13,946 nucleotides of DNA. It comes from Clostridia bacterium. Lineage in GTDB: Bacteria; Bacillota_A; Clostridia; Oscillospirales; CAG-272. The translations under genes were made by a program, and so were the position numbers. Shown piece by piece: positions 1 to 7,325 of this stretch. Location: positions 1-13,946 of the forward strand of contig JAFXNX010000073.1 of assembly GCA_017529175.1 (NCBI GenBank), read 5' to 3'. Position 1 is the first letter of the stretch, and each line of letters starts with the position of its first letter. Below the pieces are notes generated by a model that was not told the DNA's origin, searched no databases, and saw only the letters and a program-made list of their open reading frames with translations.

Positions 1-2694
1 ATGAAAAGAAGAATACGTGCGCTGATCGGAAGTCAGTACGACACATCTCTTATATGTACTTATCACGGATTCTGCGTCAGAGTGCTTCGCGACGACGTCG
101 AGAAGATCTTTTTCCCGAAGGAATTTCAGATAATCGACACTGTTCAGCAGAAGGAGATCGTCGGAGATATTTATGCCAAGCACGAGCTGAAACTCGATCA
201 CGCGAGCTTTGAAAAGGTTCTGAAAGACATATCGTTTTATAAATCGAACAACAGAGATTACGTTGCAAAAATGTGTCGAAGCGACAAATGCTCGATCACC
301 GGAGCGGACGTTGAAAACGATCTGTCGATCGTGGAAGAATACTTGCAGAAGCAGAAGGAGATTTACGCTCTCGATTTCAACGATCTTATTTATTTCACGC
401 TTGACGTGTTTGCGAGATGTCCCTAAGTCCTTAAGAAATGGCAGGATAAGCTCAATTACATTCAGGTCGATGAATTTCAGGACAGCTCGTCGGTTGAAAT
501 GGAACTCATAGACGAGCTTTCGGACGGACATTCGAATTTGATGATCGTCGGAGACCCGGATCAGAATATCTATGAATGGCGCGGCTCGGACGTGAAGCTG
601 CTCGTTGATTTTGACAAAACTCACCCAGGTACGAAAACAGTTTTCCTGAACAGGAATTACCGATCGACTCCTCAGATACTCAAATGCGCGAATACTCTGA
701 TCGACAAAAACAAATACCGCCTCAAAAAGGACCTTTTCACGTTAGTCGACTCGGGAATAGAGGTTGTTCATTTTCATGCAAAAAACGATTACGAAGAGGC
801 GGATAGGATAATCGAACGGATCAGGGAAATAAAGAAGGGCGGCGCAAAGTATTCGGATTTCGCAGTCCTTTACCGTTCCGGCTTTCTTTCAAGGATCATT
901 GAAAAGAAATTCACGGAGTGCGGACTGCCTTATGAGATCTACGGAGGCGTAAAATTCTATCTGCGCATGGAGATTCAGGACGTAATGGCGTATCTCAAGC
1001 TGATTGCTTTTGACGGAGACAAGCCTTTCAAGCGTATAGTCAACACCCCGAAAAGAAAGTTCGGTAGGGCTAAAATGCAGAGGCTCACCGAGCTTCGGCG
1101 CGACGGAGAAACGCTTTATGAGACTTTGAGAGAAAATCTTGACGACGGGGTGATAAAGAACAGCAAGGCGCACGAGCTTGTGGAAACTGTTGAGAATATG
1201 AGGTCATACGCCGCAGACCACGGAATCGCCGAGATCGTTGAAAAAGTATGCGCCGATACCGGGTACGAGGCGTACATCAGAGAACTCGGCGATATGGAAC
1301 GCTTTGAAAACCTTGCTGAATTCAAACGTATCGCTTCGGAATATGAAAAGAACTACGGGGAATCCGTCAGCCTTCGCGACTTTATCAATCAGCTCTCGCT
1401 TCAGATGAGCGACAGCGAGGCGGAAGATCCGGACAGAGTTAAGCTTATGACAATACACGCGGCAAAGGGGCTTGAATTCCCGACGGTTTTCATACTCGGC
1501 TTTTCGGAGGGGATCTTTCCTTCTTCAAAAACTATAGAGGAGCGAAAAGAACTCGGGCTCGAGGAAGAAAGACGACTTTGTTACGTCGCGATAACGAGAG
1601 CTGAGAAAAGGCTCTATCTGCTCGACTCCGAGGGCGCGTCTCAGAACGGATCGCCAAAAATGCCGTCCCGCTTCCTTTTTGAGATCGGAGAAGATAATTA
1701 CCGCAGGATCGGTACCATATCTAAAGAACTGAAAAGCGGTATGATCAAAGCGGCCTCCGCCTCATTTGAGGAAAGCGAGGTGTCCGAAATGAAGTCGGCT
1801 GGAGACGAGGTGGAGCATCCGGCGTTCGGGAAAGGGCAGATCCTTCATTATGATAAAACGAGGAACAATTACGTTATTCAATTTGACGGGCTCGGCAGCA
1901 CAAGGACTATTTCCGCGGATTTCTTCTCAAAAACACACTCTCTGCCTGTTTTGAAGCCGAAGCACGAGGAAGAGAAAACGGGAGACGTGAAAACTATAAG
2001 CGAGATCAAGGAAAAAGAGGAGCCGGATCGGAAATATCTTGTAAAAGAAAACAAAGAAAAGGCAGTACCGTCATACGATAGAAACGCTCCCTCCGAGCCC
2101 GAAGGTTTTGAGGCGGAGGAAGAAATTAAAGTCCCTATCCAAGAGAAAAGAATCTCGACAAGTGAGCAAAAGTCGATTGAGGAAGCGCCGCTCGAAAGAA
2201 GTGCCGCACCGGTTCGAGAGAAGAAGGATCGCGTAAATCTTTGGGAATGTGAAGATGTTCCGAAAACCGGCTGGATGTGCGTTGGAGTCACCGATCTCGG
2301 CGCTCCGGTCGGAGTTTGCGATATGTGCGGACAGGATCCGATCAGATACGTTCATCATATGGTACATCACGCGTACCGTCCGCTCGGAGTCGGTTGCGTG
2401 TGTGCGGGGAAAATGGAGGGCGATCCCGAGCGGGCAAAACAGAGAGAACGTGACTTCAAAAACAGTCAGGCAAGGCGCGAGAATTTTATGAATCGCCGCT
2501 GGAAGGTATCAAGGAACAATAATGAATATCTGAAAATAAAGGAACATCTTATCGTGCTCTATAAAAACCGCGAGAGCGGAAAGTGGAAGTATTCCTTCGA
2601 CAACGCATTCGCTCCGGAAATATTCAACACGAGAGAGGAGGCCGTCTCTGCTGCATTCGAAGCTTTGGAAAAGGCGACCGGGCAGAGAAAGTAA
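1..2694 (+). pseudogene. UvrD/PcrA-type superfamily 1 DNA helicase, 5'-partial, interrupted by one in-frame stop
   Basis: This is a 3'-5' DNA helicase of the UvrD/Rep/PcrA family, which unwinds DNA in repair and in clearing replication or transcription blocks. The first visible residues (MKRRIRALIG, then CTYHGFCVRVLR) match the end of motif Ia and motif Ib, so the Q motif and Walker A lie before the window and the ATG at position 1 is internal. The frame runs to TAA at 424-426, then continues in the same frame with VLKKWQDKLNYIQVDEFQD, which contains the motif II (Walker B) DEFQD. No base is gained or lost; a single nonsense codon stands just before VLKKW, where relatives commonly carry Glu. 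Possible causes are a point mutation (for example GAA to TAA) or a base-call error. If real, the upstream product lacks Walker B and every later motif, so the ATPase should be inactive. The upstream promoter is not in the window. Confidence 0.8.
499..2694 (+). CDS. 3' open part of the UvrD/PcrA-like helicase, with PcrA Tudor-like and Cys/His-rich C-terminal domains
   Basis: This is the longest uninterrupted piece of the broken helicase (731 residues from the first ATG after the stop). That ATG has no convincing Shine-Dalgarno site and falls after the Walker B motif, so it is probably not a natural start. Visible motifs, numbered from this Met: III GDPDQNIYEWRGSD (18-31), IV NRNYRSTPQI (51-60), V LMTIHAAKGLEF (about 315-327), VI EERRLCYVAITRAEKR (about 356-371). 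Next comes a PcrA-like C-terminal Tudor fold starting GDEVEHPAFGKGQI (435-448), then a charged linker (about 490-575). The last 150 residues form an extra domain with C607xxC610, H619/H620, H623/H624 and C633xC635, likely zinc-binding. The end is followed within 3 bp by a hairpin terminator. Family assignment is firm; the function of the last domain is unknown. Confidence 0.75.
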   Translation: MELIDELSDGHSNLMIVGDPDQNIYEWRGSDVKLLVDFDKTHPGTKTVFLNRNYRSTPQILKCANTLIDKNKYRLKKDLFTLVDSGIEVVHFHAKNDYEEADRIIERIREIKKGGAKYSDFAVLYRSGFLSRIIEKKFTECGLPYEIYGGVKFYLRMEIQDVMAYLKLIAFDGDKPFKRIVNTPKRKFGRAKMQRLTELRRDGETLYETLRENLDDGVIKNSKAHELVETVENMRSYAADHGIAEIVEKVCADTGYEAYIRELGDMERFENLAEFKRIASEYEKNYGESVSLRDFINQLSLQMSDSEAEDPDRVKLMTIHAAKGLEFPTVFILGFSEGIFPSSKTIEERKELGLEEERRLCYVAITRAEKRLYLLDSEGASQNGSPKMPSRFLFEIGEDNYRRIGTISKELKSGMIKAASASFEESEVSEMKSAGDEVEHPAFGKGQILHYDKTRNNYVIQFDGLGSTRTISADFFSKTHSLPVLKPKHEEEKTGDVKTISEIKEKEEPDRKYLVKENKEKAVPSYDRNAPSEPEGFEAEEEIKVPIQEKRISTSEQKSIEEAPLERSAAPVREKKDRVNLWECEDVPKTGWMCVGVTDLGAPVGVCDMCGQDPIRYVHHMVHHAYRPLGVGCVCAGKMEGDPERAKQRERDFKNSQARRENFMNRRWKVSRNNNEYLKIKEHLIVLYKNRESGKWKYSFDNAFAPEIFNTREEAVSAAFEALEKATGQRK

Positions 2695-2697
2695 CGC

Positions 2698-2724
2698 AAA
2701 ATGCCGCGATGAACGCGGCATTTT
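2698..2724 (+). terminator. Rho-independent terminator after the helicase gene
   Basis: A perfect 11-bp inverted repeat, AAAATGCCGCG and CGCGGCATTTT, encloses the loop ATGAA. It begins 3 bp after the helicase stop codon. The GC-rich stem ends in TTTT, a short tract, and the A-rich 5' arm means it could also work in reverse. It separates the helicase from the promoter of the next operon. Confidence 0.8.
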
Positions 2725-2741
2725 ACCAGCGCTTCGTTAAC

Positions 2742-2774
2742 GTACCGTATTTGGTGCATAAGGCGATGTATAAT
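2742..2774 (+). promoter_or_regulatory. Shared-architecture promoter A (dyad plus -10) before the FtsH-like operon
   Basis: The dyad GTACCGTATTTGGTGC (2742-2757, one mismatch from GTACC-N6-GGTAC) is followed after 11 bp by a perfect TATAAT (2769-2774). The hexamer 17 bp upstream of the -10 is CGTATT, unlike TTGACA and inside the dyad. Transcription should start near 2781. The gene has GAGGT at 2798-2802, 7 bp before its ATG. The same geometry recurs at four other promoters in this window. Confidence 0.8.
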
Positions 2775-2809
2775 AAGGTCGAAAACAAAAACGAAACGAG
2801 GTAAAACAA

Positions 2810-4123
2810 ATGAATGAATTTGACAAAGTAATCGGTTACGATTCGATCAAAAAGGAGCTTATGCAAATCGCGGACGTGCTGAAGAACGGCGAGGAGTATA
2901 AAAAGCTCGGAGTCACAGCGCCGCGCGGGCTTCTTCTCTACGGTGTGCCCGGAGTCGGCAAGACGCTTATGGCAAACGCCGTCATCAAGGAGAGCGGAAG
3001 ACGTGTCGTCGTCTGCCGCAAGGACAAACCAAACGGGGATTTCGTCAAGGAGATAAAAAAGAAGTTCAAGGAAGCGAAAGAGGCGGCGCCGTCGATCATC
3101 CTTCTTGACGACATGGACAAATTCGCAAACGGCGACGACAGACATCCGGACGCCGAGGAGTACGTTACAGTGCAGTCGTGCATTGATGAAGTCAAAGGGG
3201 AAGAAGTTTTCGTCCTCTCCACGGTGAACAATATCAGGGTGCTTCCGAGGTCACTTTACCGTGCCGGAAGATTTGACAACGTGATTGAGATCAAAAAACC
3301 GCGCGGACAGGATGCAATAGAGATCGTCGATCATTATATCAAGCAGAAAAAGTTCTGTAAAGATATCGATCCGGAGAGCATCGGGCGGATCATGAGCGGA
3401 CACTCGTCCGCCGAACTCGAGTCCGTCATAAACGAGGCCGGTATTTACGCAGGATTTGAACGCTCGGACGTTATAACGAAGGAACATTTCATGAGGGCCT
3501 GTCTTCATACCATCTATGACGTTCCGAACGAAGTCCTGAACGGCGGCGCTCCGGAAGTCGATCTCGAAGATCCGAACGATCAGATGACCCGCGTGATATA
3601 TCATGAGGCGGGGCATGCGACTGTCTCCGAGGCGCTCGAGCCGGGCTCTGTGACGCTGATATCCGCATACAACAGAAAGTTTACGACCGGAGGATTTACC
3701 GGCTATTACGACGACGGCGCGGGAAACTCTCTTGAGAAAGCCGAAGGGCATATCTGCCGCGCGCTCGGAGGAGTCGCGGCGCTCGAGCAGAAGTGCGGGA
3801 TAGCCGACAACGGAAGCGGAAATGATTTCAAAATGGCGTTTGAGACGGTTTGGGGTCTTGTAACGGAAAACTGCCTTTCCGGTTTTCATCTGCATTCGAA
3901 CGAAACTTTCAGAATGAGCAATTCGGGAGAACTTATGGCCGAACAGGAAAGAGCAGTTGCAGCAGAAGTGGAACGCTATTATCGTAAGACTAAGGAGATC
4001 ATATCGAAAAACCGCGCTTTGTTCGACGGTATATCGGAAGCGCTTGCGAAATGTGGCGTTCTGACGGCGAGCGATATCGCAGAGATCAGAAAATCATGTG
4101 GGACAGTACCGGCACAGATCTGA
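2810..4123 (+). CDS. Soluble FtsH-like AAA+ ATPase / M41 zinc metalloprotease
   Basis: This looks like an ATP-driven protein-degrading enzyme related to FtsH. The AAA+ module covers about residues 5-235, with Walker A G45VPGVGKT52, Walker B ILLDD (97-101), a sensor-1-like STVN (137-140) and the second-region-of-homology string RAGRFD (151-156) with the expected arginines. The M41 peptidase module has HEAGH at 265-269 and the expected third zinc ligand in GSGNDF (D339). At 437 residues it is shorter than usual FtsH (about 600-650) because it lacks the N-terminal membrane segments, so it should act in the cytoplasm. Walker B ends Asp-Asp where FtsH normally has Asp-Glu, so ATPase activity may be altered. 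It is the first gene of an operon under promoter A, with GAGGT 7 bp before the ATG. Two unknown genes follow closely. Its substrates are unknown; a regulator or damaged protein is a guess. Confidence 0.88.
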   Translation: MNEFDKVIGYDSIKKELMQIADVLKNGEEYKKLGVTAPRGLLLYGVPGVGKTLMANAVIKESGRRVVVCRKDKPNGDFVKEIKKKFKEAKEAAPSIILLDDMDKFANGDDRHPDAEEYVTVQSCIDEVKGEEVFVLSTVNNIRVLPRSLYRAGRFDNVIEIKKPRGQDAIEIVDHYIKQKKFCKDIDPESIGRIMSGHSSAELESVINEAGIYAGFERSDVITKEHFMRACLHTIYDVPNEVLNGGAPEVDLEDPNDQMTRVIYHEAGHATVSEALEPGSVTLISAYNRKFTTGGFTGYYDDGAGNSLEKAEGHICRALGGVAALEQKCGIADNGSGNDFKMAFETVWGLVTENCLSGFHLHSNETFRMSNSGELMAEQERAVAAEVERYYRKTKEIISKNRALFDGISEALAKCGVLTASDIAEIRKSCGTVPAQI

Positions 4124-4129
4124 CGGGAA

Positions 4130-4549
4130 ATGAGCATCTCAAAAGAACACGGGATCTGTGAGGAATACGACGTCTGCCGCGTCTTTGACTTTTTGAACGT
4201 CTCGGAGCCGCCCGACAGATTTGAAGTATACAAAGATCACACGTCATATATGACGACAAGGTGGTTTCTTCATATAACGGGCGGCGCCGGCGCGACTCAC
4301 ACGTTCAGACGGATCATGAGGGAAACTGAACGCGAATATCAGATAAGAAAAGAGCTGTCATCTGACAGCTCTCACCGCGCCTTTCTGTTCTTTCTCCGTA
4401 CGGCGCTTTTCTGGGATAGGTTCTGTTCGATCAGGGATCCCGTTTACGTTCCGCAACCGCTAATTGTACTGAACGCGCCGCGAGAAGTGATCGAAGCAAA
4501 GAGTTTTCCGATCCCGGTGAACGGGAAGATGATTTTCGTGTTAAAATGA
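4130..4549 (+). CDS. Conserved-context hypothetical protein (139 aa)
   Basis: I do not recognise this protein. It starts 6 bp after the protease stop, with only a weak GGGA just upstream, so it probably depends on translational coupling. It is soluble-looking, with an arginine-rich stretch (FRRIMRETEREYQIRKE, about residues 59-75), an aromatic segment (AFLFFLRTALFWDRFC) and a hydrophobic C-terminus ending PVNGKMIFVLK. No signal peptide or clear membrane segment is seen. A 22-bp perfect palindrome lies inside the frame at 4351-4372. The next gene starts 12 bp downstream, so the three genes 2810-4891 form one operon. It could be an adaptor or partner of the protease, an inference from position only. 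Confidence 0.65.
   Translation: MSISKEHGICEEYDVCRVFDFLNVSEPPDRFEVYKDHTSYMTTRWFLHITGGAGATHTFRRIMRETEREYQIRKELSSDSSHRAFLFFLRTALFWDRFCSIRDPVYVPQPLIVLNAPREVIEAKSFPIPVNGKMIFVLK
4351..4372. repeat. 22-bp perfect palindrome inside the 139-aa gene
   Basis: Two 10-bp arms (AGAGCTGTCA and TGACAGCTCT) flank a 2-bp centre. Read on the minus strand, the hairpin is followed by TTTTCTTAT, which resembles an intrinsic terminator, but no nearby minus-strand gene needs it: the minus-strand operon ends at 4958, after its own hairpin. It may be an RNA hairpin affecting the operon mRNA, a protein-binding site, or chance. Confidence 0.55.
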
Positions 4550-4561
4550 TAGGAGAATAGA

Positions 4562-4891
4562 ATGAATTATTTATTTGACGGTTATGAGTATAATACCGTA
4601 TTCAATATAAAAGAGAGAATATACAATTTTCGTTTTCCGGATTTTCGCAAAGAAGCGTATGATACTGTTTTTTCAAGTGTTGCCGTACCGATAACCGAGG
4701 ATGAACTTGAAACAATCAAATCTGCAAAATTGAACGGATGCGCGATGCAATCGATAGTTAAATTACACGATCTGGTCGAAGCTGTTGAGCGCGCTGCGTA
4801 TTATCAGGAAAACGAACAATTCAGAAAGGATCATCCCGAATCTGTTCGCGTGGACGCGGATTTTGTTATTATTGATGAAATAAACTGGTAG
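4562..4891 (+). CDS. Hypothetical protein (109 aa)
   Basis: I do not recognise this protein. AGGAG at 4551-4555, 6 bp before the ATG, supports the start, and the stop of the previous gene lies immediately upstream, so it is the last gene of the protease operon. It is acidic and soluble-looking, with aromatic residues at the N-terminus (NYLFDGYEY), a probable helical middle (about residues 44-85) and the end DADFVIIDEINW. No catalytic motif is evident. By eye it is more AT-rich than the protease gene, which may point to a different origin. A hairpin that can terminate transcription follows about 35 bp downstream. Confidence 0.7.
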   Translation: MNYLFDGYEYNTVFNIKERIYNFRFPDFRKEAYDTVFSSVAVPITEDELETIKSAKLNGCAMQSIVKLHDLVEAVERAAYYQENEQFRKDHPESVRVDADFVIIDEINW

Positions 4892-4925
4892 TTTTATATT
4901 ACCAAATTACTACATATAATAAGCA

Positions 4926-4952
4926 AATCGAGCGACTGCGCGTCGCTCGATT
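4926..4952. terminator. Bidirectional terminator-like hairpin between convergent operons
   Basis: A perfect 11-bp inverted repeat, AATCGAGCGAC and GTCGCTCGATT, has a 5-base loop TGCGC. It lies between the stop of the plus-strand gene (4891) and the stop of the minus-strand gene (4958). The flanks are AT-rich but without long T-runs, so termination is probable on both strands though not ideal. Confidence 0.75.
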
Positions 4953-4957
4953 ATTAC

Positions 4958-5689
4958 TTACTGTTTCCAAAATATATAGTCGTATTCTATGGGGATTATC
5001 GGATCCCCTTTCGTGTTCGTACGATCGCGAATGATCTCTCTTACCAACTCTTGAAACGAATGATACCACCCGTCCTCCTTTAATGTATAATTCTCAACAT
5101 CGATATTTTCATCTTCCTTCAAATTGCTCCAGCCTATCAGAAAATCCTCCCGCGAGAACTCTTTTCCGCCTTCATAATTGATGAATTTTGCGTTATTCCG
5201 TTTTTTATCTGATTTCGATTTTTCAGTCCAAACTCTACTGATCATTTTCTCATCAACGGGGCAGTGGCAGTATTTGAAGCGTTCTCTCAGTTCGCGGTTG
5301 TTTCCATATGCAGCTATGTAGAAGTATTTGACCGTCATGTTAATCAATTTCTGTGCGTTTCCAAATTCGAAAGGTCCGCTGTCCTTGTGATTGTTTGTTT
5401 TGCAGTCGTTTATCGCTTTACAGATCAAAAATGCAATATGGCAAAAGACCAAATCATATTCTTCTTGATTCTCAAAAGAACCACCAATGATTGCATTAAT
5501 GTGCGTTTTCAGATAATCTTTGAGACTATTTATCAATTTGGAGTTACAATTGATCAGATTGCCTTTTTTGTCATATTCGCTCCAAAGCCATTCCCTGTCC
5601 CCTGTGTAAGCTCCCTGATTTACCGCATCGCGCATAGCGGCAACGTAAACAAATTTGAAAATACAATCATCAATATCATAGACTGCCAT
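4958..5689 (-). CDS. Conserved protein of unknown function with AQKLIN and HCPVD motifs (243 aa)
   Basis: The function is unknown. Two motifs resemble a family of uncharacterised bacterial proteins I recall: GNAQKLINMTVKYFYI (residues 110-125) and CHCPVDEKMI (141-150). That resemblance is from memory and should be searched. The protein is soluble, mixed helical, with many aromatic and charged residues and no signal peptide. Its ATG lies 1 bp after the TGA of the nuclease gene upstream, and its G-rich Shine-Dalgarno site sits inside that gene's last codons, so the two are translationally coupled and probably work together. By eye its DNA is more AT-rich than the nuclease gene. It could be a nucleic-acid-related partner of the nuclease, inferred from coupling only. 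Confidence 0.8.
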   Translation of the reverse strand: MAVYDIDDCIFKFVYVAAMRDAVNQGAYTGDREWLWSEYDKKGNLINCNSKLINSLKDYLKTHINAIIGGSFENQEEYDLVFCHIAFLICKAINDCKTNNHKDSGPFEFGNAQKLINMTVKYFYIAAYGNNRELRERFKYCHCPVDEKMISRVWTEKSKSDKKRNNAKFINYEGGKEFSREDFLIGWSNLKEDENIDVENYTLKEDGWYHSFQELVREIIRDRTNTKGDPIIPIEYDYIFWKQ

Positions 5690-5690
5690 A

Positions 5691-7193
5691 TCAATCCCCC
5701 TTAACAGCTTCTTTCAGTTTCTCCCACACTTTGACCATGGCGAGGGTGTCGAGCTCGCAGTATTTGAGAAGATTGTGTCTTGTTCGTGCCCGTTCCTCCG
5801 GAGACATATTCACCATCGCGGGAAAGATCGTCATTGCTTCGCCGCCGTGATGCACCTGATCGAGCGCATGATAGTCGAGCGCCGGATCGTCAGGACAGAG
5901 TGCGGGGAGCACGGATTTGATCGAATAAGAATTTCCGATCTCCCGCTTGTAGTACCAGCCCGATTTGAACGGAACGAGAAGGTCGACTATGTTGTCGCGG
6001 ATATTGAGAAGATGATCGGCAAGGTCGGGAAAAGCTTCAGCCATTTCCCTGATCCTCGTGCGCTCAAAGCCTTTGTTGAAGACGACGACGTCTACGTCTC
6101 TCGGAATATCGCGGCAAAGGCCCTCGGCGAGAGCGCGGCGCGGATCGTCTTCCGGCTCCGCAAGAAATTCTTTGTGCTTCAGCTCTCCGCCTTCCTCTTC
6201 GATATAGTGGAGAGAGTACTGGAAGCAGATTTGCATATATGGCCTTGTGCCTATGTATTTCGGAACGGCGAGCTGCATCGATTCAAAGTCGAGGAAGTAA
6301 AGCGGATATGTATAGGACTTCAGGTATTTTGCAAGATTCTCTTTATCGACGTAGATCCCTCTGTCGTGAAGAGCGAAATCTATTATGCGTTTGTTCGTAT
6401 CGCTGAGATCTATGCCCGATTTTTCAAGATCTTCATAAGAGATCACCCCTTCATGGTACAGCGGGAGGCTCTTACCCGGACCGAACCAGTAAAGATCGAA
6501 CACGGATTTGGCGGGAAGAGCGCGCGTGCAATATTTCCAAAAGGCGCAGGGGTACGGCACGAAACAACTCTCGGACAAATCGATATCGGGCTCATCCGCG
6601 CACATCAGCATCGGCTCCGCCGCTTCCAGATTAGGGCCAACAAACGATTTCTGATCTTCAACGAGATCCGACACGTCGGTTATATTAAACAGCCCTTCAA
6701 TGTCAAGCGTTCCGTCAAAAACATACTGATTGTTGAGCGTGACGAGGTATGTCTTCGTTACGCATACGCCGCAATGCTCAAGCACGTATTTCTGATAAGC
6801 TACGTCCGCATGATATACCGTTTTTTCCGGATCGGTAGAGCTTTTGACCTCATAGATCGCCCAACCGTTGCCGTCGCGCTTCAGAATATCAGCGGCGCAG
6901 TAAAGTCCGTTGAACGAGAACGCAGCTTCGCAGATCACGGAAGTCCCTTTTTCCATCTCCTCAGCCGTGCGTTCGATCATTCTCTGTTTGTTGAGACTTC
7001 CGTCGTCTTTTTTTGTTGTCACTTCGACAAAATCTCCAAAGAGCCCCATCGCGAGATCGCCAACCTCGTTACCGGTCTCCATTCTGTTCTCCGCGCTGTC
7101 ATCTTCTTCGCGTTCTTCGGGCTTATACTTATCGAGCCAAGCAATCTTCGGGCACTGCCACAGTCCGCAGTATTTTGATTTTGAAAAGTACAT
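5691..7193 (-). CDS. DUF2779-type protein: Cas4-like PD-(D/E)XK nuclease domain plus DEDD exonuclease-like domain
   Basis: This is a probable two-domain DNA-processing protein. The N-terminal half resembles Cas4/RecB-type nucleases: YCGLWQCPKIAWL near the start, E89, D102 and E115-x-K117 as the metal-binding core, and a following QKYVLE. C14 together with C210, C216 and C222 could bind an iron-sulfur cluster as in Cas4 and AddB. The C-terminal half matches DUF2779, an RNase H-like fold of DEDD type: YFLDFES (D302, E304), FNKGFE (N373 to E377) and Y478CELD482. All key acids appear present. It is 500 residues, starting at an ATG 7 bp after GGAGGA. It is the first gene of a minus-strand operon under the left-facing promoter of the shared dyad at 7262-7277. 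Domain calls are from motifs; the true substrate is unknown. Confidence 0.85.
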   Translation of the reverse strand: MYFSKSKYCGLWQCPKIAWLDKYKPEEREEDDSAENRMETGNEVGDLAMGLFGDFVEVTTKKDDGSLNKQRMIERTAEEMEKGTSVICEAAFSFNGLYCAADILKRDGNGWAIYEVKSSTDPEKTVYHADVAYQKYVLEHCGVCVTKTYLVTLNNQYVFDGTLDIEGLFNITDVSDLVEDQKSFVGPNLEAAEPMLMCADEPDIDLSESCFVPYPCAFWKYCTRALPAKSVFDLYWFGPGKSLPLYHEGVISYEDLEKSGIDLSDTNKRIIDFALHDRGIYVDKENLAKYLKSYTYPLYFLDFESMQLAVPKYIGTRPYMQICFQYSLHYIEEEGGELKHKEFLAEPEDDPRRALAEGLCRDIPRDVDVVVFNKGFERTRIREMAEAFPDLADHLLNIRDNIVDLLVPFKSGWYYKREIGNSYSIKSVLPALCPDDPALDYHALDQVHHGGEAMTIFPAMVNMSPEERARTRHNLLKYCELDTLAMVKVWEKLKEAVKGD

Positions 7194-7244
7194 AAGTCGT
7201 TCCTCCGTTTCGATATTATTTTACCATATTTATTATTTGATTTC

Positions 7245-7277
7245 AATATACTCCGTTTTGAGTACCGTATATGGTAC
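7245..7277 (-). promoter_or_regulatory. Shared-architecture promoter B-left (divergent, minus strand) before the nuclease operon
   Basis: Read on the minus strand, the dyad GTACCATATACGGTAC (7277-7262) is followed after exactly 11 bp by TATATT (7250-7245). This is the same spacing as the plus-strand promoters. No TTGACA-like -35 is present. Transcription should start near 7238, giving a leader of about 45 bases that contains the GGAGGA Shine-Dalgarno site of the nuclease gene. Confidence 0.78.
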
Positions 7278-7294
7278 ATGCTTTGCAGTATAAT
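7262..7294 (+). promoter_or_regulatory. Shared-architecture promoter B-right before the phosphatase operon
   Basis: The dyad GTACCGTATATGGTAC (7262-7277) has perfect 5-bp arms and is the best of the four copies. TATAAT (7289-7294) follows after 11 bp. The -35 position (CGTATA) lies inside the dyad and is not TTGACA-like. Transcription should start near 7301. The dyad is shared with the minus-strand promoter, and the two -10 boxes are symmetric about its centre. Confidence 0.85.
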
Positions 7295-7325
7295 CAGTTC
7301 ACAAAGAGTGGAAGGAGAAAAAAGA

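Noticed and set aside
1..426. Reading the helicase interruption as a frameshift or as a recoded stop codon
   Set aside because: The frame is identical on both sides, so no base is gained or lost. Other genes in the window end normally at TAA, so a changed code is unlikely.
3251..3895. Minus-strand open frame of 214 codons inside the FtsH-like gene
   Set aside because: It is a shadow of a gene with intact AAA+ and HEAGH motifs; no ribosome site or promoter supports it.
4915..4920. TATAAT sequence between the convergent operons
   Set aside because: It lies in AT-rich spacer just before a terminator hairpin, has no dyad or -35 at the expected place and no gene to serve on the plus strand.
5775..7178. 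Long open frame (467 codons) on the plus strand opposite the nuclease gene
   Set aside because: It is the antisense shadow of the DUF2779 gene, whose motifs and Shine-Dalgarno site are clear. The plus-strand product shows no recognisable motif and starts without a ribosome site.
7278..7325. Upstream in-frame ATG for the phosphatase gene
   Set aside because: It lies between the dyad and the -10 box, upstream of the predicted transcript start, while AAGGAG fits the ATG at 7326 where homology begins.
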